The notes beneath the pieces are model-generated. The model made no database searches. It was not told the origin of the DNA and was given only the letters and a program-made list of their open reading frames with translations. A program made the translations under genes and the position numbers. From contig NZ_FIZX01000002.1 in assembly GCF_900055185.1 (NCBI RefSeq), positions 164,586 to 228,585 on the forward strand: 64,000 nucleotides of DNA. The letters are read 5' to 3'. Within the stretch, counting starts at the first letter, position 1. Every line of letters starts with the position of its first letter. Origin of the DNA: Grimontia celer. GTDB taxonomy: Bacteria; Pseudomonadota; Gammaproteobacteria; Enterobacterales; Vibrionaceae. Shown here one piece after another: positions 44,520-52,557 of the stretch.

Positions 44520-45833
44520 ATGTCTCAACAACTTTCTGTACCGCAAACACCGTTCTATGTGTATTCGCAGTCGACAATCCAACATCAGTGTCAGCGGTTA
44601 AAACGGGCTGTGTTGCCGGATGTTTCTACCGTTTTGTATTCCCTGAAAGCCAATCCAAATCCAGCTTTGGTTAATACCATCGTGGAGGAGGGGATGGGCT
44701 GTGATGTGAGCAGTGCATTTGAGTTGGATGTTGCTCTTTCCAGTGGGGTAAACCCCAAGAATATCGGCTGTGTTGGCCCCTACAAATCAACACGGCTACT
44801 GATGATGTGTGTGAAGAACAACATCGCTTTTGTGGCTGTTGAAAGTATTGAAGAATTGCTGGAATTGGCGGCGCTCCGAAAGGAACATCAGTCAGACACG
44901 GCCATTCTGCTGCGACTCAATCCTGATATTGATATCTCGGGTGGCTCAATGAAGATGGGAGGTGCGGCGTCTCAGTTTGGTATCGCAGAATCAGATCTTG
45001 AAGGTGTCCTGTCACTAGCACGTGAGCGTCAGATTCATATTCATGGTGTGCATGTTTACGCCACAACACGTGTGCTTGATCCGGACAGTTTTCTCACCAA
45101 TTTTTCTTCGCTTTGTGAATATCTGGCAGCGATTCCTGAGCGGTTTGGGCTCAAGCTGGAGTGGCTCAATGTTGGGGGAGGGTTTGGGATCCCTTATTAC
45201 AAGGGCGAGCAGTTTTTGCGTCTTGAAGCGATTCAGGAAGAGCTTTTGAACCTACAACATGCTCTGGTGAAAAAGACGGGAGTAAGGCGTCTTTTCTTTG
45301 AAAGTGGCCGCTTTCTTGTTGGGGAGGCAGGGAAAGCCGTTGTACAGGTGAAGTCAATCAAGCAATCCATGAATAAAACCTATGCCATTTGTGATGGTGG
45401 CTACAACTTATTCCACGGTGCGACAGCCTTTGCGAACTTGATGCGAAAGCCTTACTTCATCAGTAAAGTAGACCCCGAAAACCTCAATATTCTGTCCGAA
45501 TTACCGCTTCCTGGGCGGGATGTTAACGGTGAGGTGTATACCCTTGTTGGCCCACTTTGCACACCGTCAGACATCATTGCTGATAAGTATGTTTCTGAAC
45601 CACTCTCTGTGGGTGACTATTTGGTTATCCATCAGGTGGGCGCTTATGCGATTACCAGTTCTCCTGGCCTGTTTATTGGTCACGGATTTCCCGCTGAATA
45701 CATGGCTACAGGGACGGACATTGTTCAAATCGGCAAGCAAGACTCTATTGAGGAAATGAAGCGTCGATATGTCATTGGGGCGAAAAGAAAAGATCATCAG
45801 TCCGACACTTACAGTCAGTTGGCGGTTGTTTGA
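44520..45833 (+). CDS. PLP-dependent decarboxylase (fold III, DAP/ornithine type)
   Basis: A 437-residue alanine-racemase-fold decarboxylase. Lys43 in Y-S-L-K-A-N-P-N is the Schiff-base lysine. The phosphate-binding loop is N-V-G-G-G-F-G-I-P, followed by E-S-G-R-F-L-V and G-P-L-C-T-P-S-D, whose Cys and Asp come from the partner subunit in this family. In butirosin synthesis the related BtrK decarboxylates an ACP-bound glutamate, so an ACP-linked or free amino acid is a plausible substrate here. AGAGGA sits 9 bases before the ATG at 44520; a GTG at 44517 is an alternative. Confidence 0.88.
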   Translation: MSQQLSVPQTPFYVYSQSTIQHQCQRLKRAVLPDVSTVLYSLKANPNPALVNTIVEEGMGCDVSSAFELDVALSSGVNPKNIGCVGPYKSTRLLMMCVKNNIAFVAVESIEELLELAALRKEHQSDTAILLRLNPDIDISGGSMKMGGAASQFGIAESDLEGVLSLARERQIHIHGVHVYATTRVLDPDSFLTNFSSLCEYLAAIPERFGLKLEWLNVGGGFGIPYYKGEQFLRLEAIQEELLNLQHALVKKTGVRRLFFESGRFLVGEAGKAVVQVKSIKQSMNKTYAICDGGYNLFHGATAFANLMRKPYFISKVDPENLNILSELPLPGRDVNGEVYTLVGPLCTPSDIIADKYVSEPLSVGDYLVIHQVGAYAITSSPGLFIGHGFPAEYMATGTDIVQIGKQDSIEEMKRRYVIGAKRKDHQSDTYSQLAVV

Positions 45834-45848
45834 AATCGCGTCGTAATT

Positions 45849-45883
45849 AAGCAAAAGAGAAGTTATCAACTTCTCTTTTGCTT
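45849..45883. terminator. Bidirectional terminator, decarboxylase/luxR
   Basis: A perfect 16-bp stem (AAGCAAAAGAGAAGTT with its complement) and a 3-nt loop between two convergent genes. Confidence 0.9.
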
Positions 45884-45912
45884 CAATTCTTCCGTCGTTT
45901 CTTAGCCCCTAG

Positions 45913-46653
45913 TCATAAGTTGGGCTTCAACAGTCCTTTTTTGATAGCCAGTGCAACCGCATGTTGACGGTTGGATGCATCAAGCTTCTTGGTACAGTTG
46001 TTAAGGTGAAACAATACGGTGCGTTCAGATACATCAATGATCTTTGATATTTCCCATGCCGTCTTGCCTTCACTTGCCCAGAAAAGACAGTCAGTCTCCC
46101 GTTGAGTTAGTGTGGCTTCACCTTTCCCTTTTTCCTTCACTTTCAGCAGCATGTAACACTCAAGGAGGTGTGTTGCCAGGGTATGTGCGAAAGGAATAGC
46201 GGCGTTCAGTTTGTCACAATGGTTATCTTCATCCCCGATTGCCATGCTTAGGAGGACAAAATCACCCGACGCTGACTTGATAGGAACGGTAAATCCATTA
46301 TGAAGTCCGTGCTCTTTGGCGGCACGCATCAGTTCCTGTTGTTTGGGATCTTGAAACTCTTCACGTTGGACAAGCGAATCCCAACGGATGGGAGATTGTT
46401 GGGTCATGATGTAGCTGACAACAGGGTCAACCCGTTGACTGTTTTGCTTAAAATAAATATCTAACCAGGGTTTAGGGTAATTACTCAATACATGAATGAC
46501 AGGAGCGTGGAGGGATATTTGCTCAATCACGCCAAATAAATAAAAGGGTATTTCTACCAGTTCGCAAAACTCTTCGCAGATCGTTTCTAGTTCTTGTGTA
46601 TTTTTGATGTCACCTAGCTTATTGATGATGGCATACAGCTGTTGAGTATCCAT
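45913..46653 (-). CDS. luxR: LuxR-family quorum-sensing regulator
   Basis: A 246-residue acyl-homoserine-lactone receptor. The invariant ligand-pocket residues of TraR/LuxR are all seen, shifted by about six: Trp63, Tyr67, Asp76, Pro77, Trp91 and a Gly near 119. The C-terminal HTH begins L-T-Q-R-E-T-D-C-L-F-W-A-S-E-G-K-T and includes V-S-E-R-T-V-L-F-H-L. It should bind the lux-box-like repeats found nearby when the signal made by the LuxI homologue accumulates. It is transcribed leftward, separated from luxI by the RibD-like gene, so it is an unlinked-strand arrangement. Confidence 0.93.
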   Translation of the reverse strand: MDTQQLYAIINKLGDIKNTQELETICEEFCELVEIPFYLFGVIEQISLHAPVIHVLSNYPKPWLDIYFKQNSQRVDPVVSYIMTQQSPIRWDSLVQREEFQDPKQQELMRAAKEHGLHNGFTVPIKSASGDFVLLSMAIGDEDNHCDKLNAAIPFAHTLATHLLECYMLLKVKEKGKGEATLTQRETDCLFWASEGKTAWEISKIIDVSERTVLFHLNNCTKKLDASNRQHAVALAIKKGLLKPNL

Positions 46654-47029
46654 GATTGCCGTTTTCTCTTTCCATAATGCGTAGCCTGAGTAAAAAATTA
46701 TTTAGACAAATAGAAAAAGCTGAACACCGCTCAGTCGATGGCCAGAAACTACCCTCTTATTTGTCTTTCTATTATCTTTTGCTGGCTTACAGCATGAATG
46801 ACCTTAGCACCGTAGTTATCTAATTGACAAATTAGTAGACGGTAAATTAGGCAGGAAAGAGTAAGGTGAGACTAAATTCACTAAAGCGAGAATGATAAAT
46901 TGAGTTGAAGAAACGAATAAATTTAGCAACATGCATGCAATATGATTTTTTCTTTAATATTTAATGTCGTACTCTTGAATTCCATTCTCTGTCATAGAGT
47001 TGATTGCACTAATTAAATGCTTTTTTACT
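46654..47029. other. 376-bp gene-free region upstream of luxR
   Basis: AT-rich region holding the luxR promoter and the 3' flank of the RibD-like gene. I see no convincing lux box, ORF or terminator hairpin. An isolated TTGACA (46824-46829, rightward) has no well-spaced -10. An 8-bp inverted pair AGACAAAT/ATTTGTCT (about 46702-46765) is too far apart to interpret. Confidence 0.4.
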
Positions 47030-48016
47030 TCAACTCTTTATTCCGATCTCTCTACGCATTTTCACTAGTACACCAGAGTCAAAGCCTTGAGTAGAAATGA
47101 CTTTCCAATGCCATAAACTGGGTATTTTAGGTTCGGTATGATTGGTGGGAGCGGGGTATTGAGCAAAGGAAGGGACACCTGTCAAAGCAACGTATAGGTT
47201 GCTTTCATCGATGACGTTGGCATTGGCCAACTGGCAAAAAAAAGGGTATCCACAAAGTACAACCAGGACACTTTGGCCGGCAGAAGCCAGCTTACTCTGC
47301 AAGGCTTTGAACGCTTCAACACTCTCTATTTCTATCGCACAGCATTTGTCTTTTATGACGTCTATATGGGCGTCAACCTGATAAAGTGTTTTCTCAACAG
47401 CCACAATCGTGTCTTTCGTCAGTGAGTGATACAAAGTACTTTTCGCACCAAAGCCAGATAGAAAATGCTCATAAGTCACTCCTTGGCCCATCGCATTCAT
47501 AGAAACAAAGCACGTTGTCCACGGTCTTTGCTGGCTTTGAATAGTGGCAGGCCCAAAGAAGAGCGACTCATTAGTTGCATCCAACTCAGGTTGGATGAGA
47601 GTGATGTCATCATGCTTAAACGCTTCTACCCCCAATAAATTGCTTAGAGTGGGAGATAGTGTCGGATAGCAAACTGTTTCAACATTAAGTCCTTGAATAA
47701 AAGCGTTTAACTCACTCGTGCTGTAGGAGAAGCGATGAGGAGGTGAGGAAATATAAAGTCTTTGCGTCGAAGAAGATTCAAGGGGCTTTTTCGGGGTATT
47801 GAATACCGGGTCGCCTAAAAAGCCAGTGTGGCTTTGTATTAGTTGGTTTCTCTGAAAGAGCATCCAGGCAATGCCATTCCGGTTAGAAAGGGATTTTGCC
47901 TTATTTATTGTGATGACGAGTTCATCCGGCATCACATTGTAATCCAAGGTTGAATCAACATTTTGTAATGTCATGAGATTACTGTTTTCTGAGTTGTTCA
48001 AGTTAATTTCCTTCAA
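47030..48016 (-). CDS. RibD-like protein lacking deaminase motifs
   Basis: A 328-residue protein whose whole length can be laid on RibD (deaminase-reductase of riboflavin synthesis). Its A-W-M-L-F-Q-R-N-Q-L-I segment fits the V-G-A-V-I-V strand, G-F-L-G-D-P-V-F sits where RibD has the zinc ligand H-A-E, and Y-I-S-S-P-P-H-R-F-S-Y sits where RibD has E-P-C-S-H-x-G. The later R-P-W-T-T-C-F-V-S-M-N-A-M-G matches the start of the reductase domain. The zinc ligands are absent, so deaminase activity is unlikely. It is a divergent neighbour of luxI and lies upstream of luxR. I made this match by eye and hold it as tentative. Confidence 0.55.
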   Translation of the reverse strand: MKEINLNNSENSNLMTLQNVDSTLDYNVMPDELVITINKAKSLSNRNGIAWMLFQRNQLIQSHTGFLGDPVFNTPKKPLESSSTQRLYISSPPHRFSYSTSELNAFIQGLNVETVCYPTLSPTLSNLLGVEAFKHDDITLIQPELDATNESLFFGPATIQSQQRPWTTCFVSMNAMGQGVTYEHFLSGFGAKSTLYHSLTKDTIVAVEKTLYQVDAHIDVIKDKCCAIEIESVEAFKALQSKLASAGQSVLVVLCGYPFFCQLANANVIDESNLYVALTGVPSFAQYPAPTNHTEPKIPSLWHWKVISTQGFDSGVLVKMRREIGIKS

Positions 48017-48193
48017 TATCGAAACACAGGTGTCAATTAAATAAAAATTAAACGACCGTTTGATATATAAACGACACCCACATCCACAATAAGCAAACTA
48101 TTGCAAATAATCTCCCTGTTATATGTGATAGGAAATTATACAAGACCCATTCAACTTATTTATTTTTCATGCATTTATTGGCGCTCTTTAAAT

Positions 48194-48213
48194 GACTGCT
48201 ATTTTAGACAGCT
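48194..48213 (+). promoter_or_regulatory. Lux-box-like site upstream of luxI
   Basis: GACTGCTATTTTAGACAGCT keeps CT-N12-AG spacing, the TG of the left arm and the ACAG right arm shared by the other two sites, but the left arm is degenerate (CTGC). Its centre is about 94 bases before the luxI start, suitable for positive autoregulation. Confidence 0.45.
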
Positions 48214-48297
48214 TATCTAAAAAAATGCTCTGCAATAGCCTTTAACCCGTTCAGCAACGTTCGTTCAAAACAATGCCAACGGCTAAAGGATGAGACC

Positions 48298-48885
48298 ATG
48301 AACCAGCTAATTACTCTGACTCCAGAAACACGTTTTTCCAATCAATCCGTGCTTAACGATATTTATCGCCTACGTCATCGCAGTTTCTTGGAACGTCTGG
48401 GGTGGGAAGTAAAATCTAACCAGAAAATGGAGTCTGACGATTTTGATCGTTCCGGTGCCAGCCATATCGCTCTAAAAGATGAGGAAGGAAAAATTGTGGG
48501 ATGTTGGAGAGCGTTACCAACACAGCAGAGCTACATGCTAAAAGATGTGTTTCCGCAATTACTCCAAGGTGAAGCCGCTCCTGAGGAAGAGGGCGTATGG
48601 GAAATTTCGCGATTTACAACGGCACGGGAGAGCTACACGGAAGCAAGCAATGGCTGGTTTGGCAATCATGCACTCACTTTGATTCGATCTTTTTATGACT
48701 TTGCCAAACAAAATGATATCCGTGCCTATGTCTTTGTCACCACAGTGGGGTGTGAGCGCATGTTACGTTCTCTTGGTTTGAATATGCGTAGAATGGGAGA
48801 AGGCAAGTCTCTTCAGGTAGGAAAAGAACGTTCAGTAGCACTTTGGCTGGATGTGGACGAGTCTTTGAACTTCAACCTAAATTGA
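48298..48885 (+). CDS. luxI: Acyl-homoserine-lactone synthase, LuxI family
   Basis: A 195-residue LuxI-type synthase that joins an acyl-ACP chain to S-adenosylmethionine. All invariant residues are present with a constant offset: Arg26, Phe30, Trp36, Asp47, Asp50, Arg71, Glu102 and Arg105 (in R-S-F-L-E-R-L-G-W, G-C-W-R-A-L-P-T and W-E-I-S-R-F). The start has AAGGATGAG just upstream. Acyl chain length cannot be told from the sequence. The C-terminal part after about 150 matches the family's acyl-chain pocket region in length. Confidence 0.93.
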   Translation: MNQLITLTPETRFSNQSVLNDIYRLRHRSFLERLGWEVKSNQKMESDDFDRSGASHIALKDEEGKIVGCWRALPTQQSYMLKDVFPQLLQGEAAPEEEGVWEISRFTTARESYTEASNGWFGNHALTLIRSFYDFAKQNDIRAYVFVTTVGCERMLRSLGLNMRRMGEGKSLQVGKERSVALWLDVDESLNFNLN

Positions 48886-48891
48886 TTACAG

Positions 48892-48911
48892 AAGGGGGCT
48901 CGCCCCCTCCT
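48892..48911. terminator. GC-rich hairpin between luxI and VOC gene
   Basis: AGGGGGC and GCCCCCT pair around a short TC loop directly after luxI; the gene on the other strand ends 3 bases later. There is no T-run. Confidence 0.5.
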
Positions 48912-48913
48912 CG

Positions 48914-49267
48914 TTATCTATCTGACCAAACCGCAAACTCATTGCCGCTTGGTTCGGTAAAATGAAAACGCCTGCCACCCGGGAAATCGAAAATCGGCTT
49001 CACAATCTTGCCGCCAGTCTGCTTCACATTGATTTCTGTCTGCTCCAAAGACTCACTGTAAAACACCAAAAGTGCGCCGCCGTTTGACGTCTCTGAGCAC
49101 ATGTCTGCGCGGAAGAATCCACCATCTAAGCCTTGATCAGAAAAGGCGGTGTAATCAGGGCCGTAATCAGTGAAGGTCCAGCCAAAGGCTTCAGAGAAAA
49201 AGGATTTGGTGGCTAACAGGTCGCGGGCGGGAAATTCAACGTAGTTCAGTTTACCGTGTTGGTTCAT
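48914..49267 (-). CDS. VOC-family (glyoxalase-like) protein
   Basis: A 117-residue VOC domain with the paired module pattern Y-V-E-F-P-A-R-D-L-L-A-T-K-S-F-F ... F-G-W-T-F-T-D-Y-G-P and, near the end, R-R-F-H-F-T-E-P-S-G-N-E-F-A-V-W. This resembles the PhnB/glyoxalase-like proteins found widely in marine bacteria. The metal and substrate are not visible. It converges with luxI, so co-regulation with the quorum locus is not implied. Confidence 0.82.
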   Translation of the reverse strand: MNQHGKLNYVEFPARDLLATKSFFSEAFGWTFTDYGPDYTAFSDQGLDGGFFRADMCSETSNGGALLVFYSESLEQTEINVKQTGGKIVKPIFDFPGGRRFHFTEPSGNEFAVWSDR

Positions 49268-49434
49268 TGGCGCACTCCAAGGTCGTCAGGAACGCGACCA
49301 TGTCCGGCCGCGCAGCCATTCAAGATGATTGAAGTTATCCTAAATGAAGGACGTTGATCGCTTTGAGATCAAAGGCAACTTCCTGCAAACAAACCTTCTT
49401 AAAACGGAAACAAAATGCTATGCGGTGAAGTGGG

Positions 49435-49911
49435 TTACATTTGGTTTTGAGCTGTTTCTGTTGTTGCACCTGAATCTGAAGGTTCGAAGAATTGACGGAA
49501 AGTGAAGGCGTATTCTGACTCGCCGTGTTCGCGTAAATGCTCCAGCCTCTCTTTTGCTTCTTCCAGAGAAGGGATGTGTCCCTTCGGAATCCACCACATC
49601 ACAAAGTTGTGGGAGCTTGGTTTTTCAAACCATTCATTGCGGCGCTTCATGATGTCCAAATGATGGGTTTCGAACATGAACTGCTTGAGTGCATCGGCGG
49701 ACTCCCAAACAGAGAGGTTAATCAGGGTGTTAGGGTTACCAAAAAGGCGGTAGCTGAGCACCTTGCTGTAGGAGTCTTTGAAGCGCCACACATACCCACG
49801 GGACGATTCCGCAGTCGCATTGACTGAGGGAATGTTATCGACAAAGTCCTTCAAAAGTGGGTCGTCGATATTGGCTTTTGCAAACGAAATATTTAACTCG
49901 GCAAGGTGCAT
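49435..49911 (-). CDS. DUF3291 domain protein
   Basis: A 158-residue soluble protein. The L-A-E-L-N start, the central L-S-V-W-E-S-A-D-A-L-K-Q-F followed by H-H-L-D-I-M-K-R-R-x-E-W-F, and the M-W-W-I-P-K-G-H-I-P-S-L-E-E-A-K-E-R-L end define DUF3291, a ferredoxin-like fold related to antibiotic monooxygenases. The longer frame to 49956 is less likely because GGGAG lies just before the ATG at 49911. Function is unknown. Confidence 0.82.
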   Translation of the reverse strand: MHLAELNISFAKANIDDPLLKDFVDNIPSVNATAESSRGYVWRFKDSYSKVLSYRLFGNPNTLINLSVWESADALKQFMFETHHLDIMKRRNEWFEKPSSHNFVMWWIPKGHIPSLEEAKERLEHLREHGESEYAFTFRQFFEPSDSGATTETAQNQM

Positions 49912-50156
49912 TCTATTCTCCCTAATTTGTCCGTTCATCAACCTCCCACGAATCATCAGAGGGGTAAAGTCACCCTAAGATGATGCGAGGAGTACGTCTC
50001 ACTCATGCAGTGATGTGGAAGTTACCAGACACTGAAGTGTGGGTATTGAACGATATTTCACTAGCATCACCTAACTGCCATCCGATTGTCATTGTTCTGA
50101 AATCTCGGCTCGTAAAGGTAGCGCCATTGAATAGGGTAATAGAAAGGAGTCCACCC

Positions 50157-52364
50157 ATGCGTAAGCAGCGCAACCTACTCACTTCTGTGCTGGCGCTTTC
50201 AGTCAGCGCGGGTTTGCACGCCGCAGATCAGTCTTCATTCCAGCGCATCAGTGCCGTGTCTACAGCCAACAATATCCCACCGGGCGTGGAAAAAAGTCAC
50301 GAAACCTCCGCGGAAATTATTGCTGTCAGTGAAGACGGCAACACACTGGTTTACACCGATAGTCCGTTGAAAGGTGTGGGGATGCTGGATATCACCAACC
50401 CTAAAAAACCAACTGGGAAAGGTTTTGTTTCTTTGGATGGCGAGCCAACCTCGATTGATGTGTTGGGTGACACCTTTGTCACTGGCGTGAACACTTCAGA
50501 AAATTACACCCAGCCTTCCGGCTATCTGGTTCAGCGAAACCTGAACACGGGTAAACAAATGTGGAAGTGCGACTTGGGCGGACAACCCGATTCGGTTGCG
50601 GTGGCGAAAGACGGCAGTTTTGTTGCGGTGGCGATTGAAAATGAACGCGATGAAGACCTGAATGACGGTGTGCTTCCGCAATTTCCTGCCGGCCACTTGG
50701 CGATTGTCCCTGTGAAAGGCGGTCAACTGGTGTGTGCAGAACAAATGAAAGTGGCAATGACAGGTATGGCAGGTATTGCGCCGGAAGACCCAGAGCCAGA
50801 ATTTGTGGATATAAACAGCCTTGGCGAAATCGTGGTCACCCTGCAAGAGAACAATCACTTGGTGATTGTTGATGGTAAAAAAGGCGAAGTGATTGCGCAC
50901 TTCCCTGCTGGCGCGGTTGACTTGGATAACGTCGACTTGGATGAAGAGCGCGCCCTGACTTTTGATGGCACGCAGAAGAACCGTAAGCGCGAACCCGATG
51001 CGGTGAAATGGCTGGATGACGAGCGTTTCGTGATTGCCAATGAAGGTGACTACGAAGGCGGCTCACGCGGTTTCACCATCTTTAACAAGCAAGGCGATGT
51101 GCTGTTTGAGTCGGGTCTGGATCTGGAATACCGCATCGCAATGGCGGGCCACTACCCGGAAAAACGCTCTGGTAACAAAGGCGCAGAGCCGGAAGGTCTG
51201 GAAGTCGGTACTTTCAATGGGCAGCAATACATTTTTGTGTTGTCTGAGCGAGGCTCAGTCGTCGGCGTTTACCGCGACACAGGTAAAGCACCAGAGTTTG
51301 TTCAGTTGCTACCATCTGGCATTGCACCGGAATCCGCTGTTGCGATTCCACAGCGTGGTCTGCTGGCAACGGCCAACGAGAAAGATCTGATTGAAGATGG
51401 TGGCGTACGTGCTCATGTGATGCTTTATCAGATTGGCAGCGAAACGCCTGCTTACCCACAAATTGAATCTGTGATGGTTGATGGTAAACCCATCGGATGG
51501 GGGGCGTTGTCAGGTCTGGTTGCGGATCCAAACAACGAAAACACCCTGTATGCTGTGAACGACAGTTTCTATAAAGCCCAGCCTTCGATTTTTGTGGTCG
51601 ATGCTTCTTCTGCGCCAGCCAAAATCACAAAGCGTATTCCAGTAATGAAAGACGGCAAACCAGCGAAGAAGCTGGATTTGGAAGGGATTACCACAGATGG
51701 TAAAGGCGGTTTCTGGTTAGCCTCTGAAGGGCGCACTGACAAAGAGATCCCACACGCCCTGTATCGCACTGACGTCAACGGCAACATTGTAGAAACAGTC
51801 GAATTCCCCGTTGAATTGCTGGCTGTGGAAAAACGCTTCGGCTCAGAAGGCGTGACCCGTGTGGGTGACAACCTCTGGGTTGCCATTCAACGTAGCTGGA
51901 AAGACGACCCTGAAAACACCGTAAAGCTGGTGCAATACAACACCAAAACTGGCGAGTGGAAAGCGGTGCGCTACCCGACCGAACCTGCTTCAAAAGGCTG
52001 GGTAGGTCTGTCTGAAATCACGGAACACGAAGGTGCACTTTACATCATTGAGCGTGATAACCAAATTGGTGACGCGGCGAAAGTGAAGCAACTGACCCGT
52101 GTCTTGCTGGCAGATACCAAGCCAGTGGCTCTGGGCGGGAAACTGCCATTGGTTCGCAAAGAAGTGGTATACGACTTCATTCCGGATCTGAAAGCACCAG
52201 GTGGCTTCGTGACGGACAAGATTGAAGGCTTTGCGATCACCAAAGACGGTAAAGCATTCGCTGTCACCGACAATGACGGTGTGGATGACAGCAGCGGAGA
52301 GACTTTCTTCTTCCCGCTTTCCAAAGATGGAAAGGCGCTGGATTTTGCGACTTTGCGTCCGTAA
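50157..52364 (+). CDS. Secreted beta-propeller protein (phytase-esterase-like)
   Basis: A 735-residue protein with a signal peptide (cleavage near L-H-A-A-D). Two propeller-like halves follow. The first half has repeated D-I-T-N-P and V-A-V-A-K-D-G-S-F-V-A-V-A blades. The second half contains the L-S-G-L-V-A-D-P ... L-E-G-I-T-T-D-G-K-G-G-F-W-L-A-S-E-G-R and I-E-G-F-A-I-T-K-D-G-K-A-F-A-V-T-D-N-D-G motifs of the esterase-like domain of phytase family. AAAGGAGT 7 bases upstream supports 50157 over the longer frame from 49980. Enzyme activity is not shown; it may be a phosphatase-like or binding protein. Confidence 0.78.
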   Translation: MRKQRNLLTSVLALSVSAGLHAADQSSFQRISAVSTANNIPPGVEKSHETSAEIIAVSEDGNTLVYTDSPLKGVGMLDITNPKKPTGKGFVSLDGEPTSIDVLGDTFVTGVNTSENYTQPSGYLVQRNLNTGKQMWKCDLGGQPDSVAVAKDGSFVAVAIENERDEDLNDGVLPQFPAGHLAIVPVKGGQLVCAEQMKVAMTGMAGIAPEDPEPEFVDINSLGEIVVTLQENNHLVIVDGKKGEVIAHFPAGAVDLDNVDLDEERALTFDGTQKNRKREPDAVKWLDDERFVIANEGDYEGGSRGFTIFNKQGDVLFESGLDLEYRIAMAGHYPEKRSGNKGAEPEGLEVGTFNGQQYIFVLSERGSVVGVYRDTGKAPEFVQLLPSGIAPESAVAIPQRGLLATANEKDLIEDGGVRAHVMLYQIGSETPAYPQIESVMVDGKPIGWGALSGLVADPNNENTLYAVNDSFYKAQPSIFVVDASSAPAKITKRIPVMKDGKPAKKLDLEGITTDGKGGFWLASEGRTDKEIPHALYRTDVNGNIVETVEFPVELLAVEKRFGSEGVTRVGDNLWVAIQRSWKDDPENTVKLVQYNTKTGEWKAVRYPTEPASKGWVGLSEITEHEGALYIIERDNQIGDAAKVKQLTRVLLADTKPVALGGKLPLVRKEVVYDFIPDLKAPGGFVTDKIEGFAITKDGKAFAVTDNDGVDDSSGETFFFPLSKDGKALDFATLRP

Positions 52365-52378
52365 TCCAACGACCAAAA

Positions 52379-52411
52379 ACAAACCGCCGGCGCAATTCCG
52401 GCGGTTTGTTT
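52379..52411. terminator. Terminator after the propeller gene
   Basis: AAACCGCCGG and CCGGCGGTTT form a perfect 10-bp stem with 7-nt loop; extended A/T arms make it bidirectional. Confidence 0.85.
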
Positions 52412-52557
52412 TAAAGGATTAACTGGTAGCTCAACAAATCGTGGTGCTGCCCCTGAATCAAAGCTGCGTTTAGTGCTCGGCAATCATTTAAGCTGAGAGG
52501 TGATAGGGAAACCGTTTCCATCTAGCGGGTAAGTGTCCTTGTTTACATTGTAAATTG

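Noticed and set aside
46824..46829. TTGACA considered as a rightward promoter for a small RNA
   Set aside because: No -10 hexamer at 16-18 bp spacing and no following terminator hairpin.
49980..50156. 59-codon N-terminal extension of the propeller protein
   Set aside because: Replaced by the ATG at 50157, which has AAAGGAGT and begins a signal peptide; the extension has neither.
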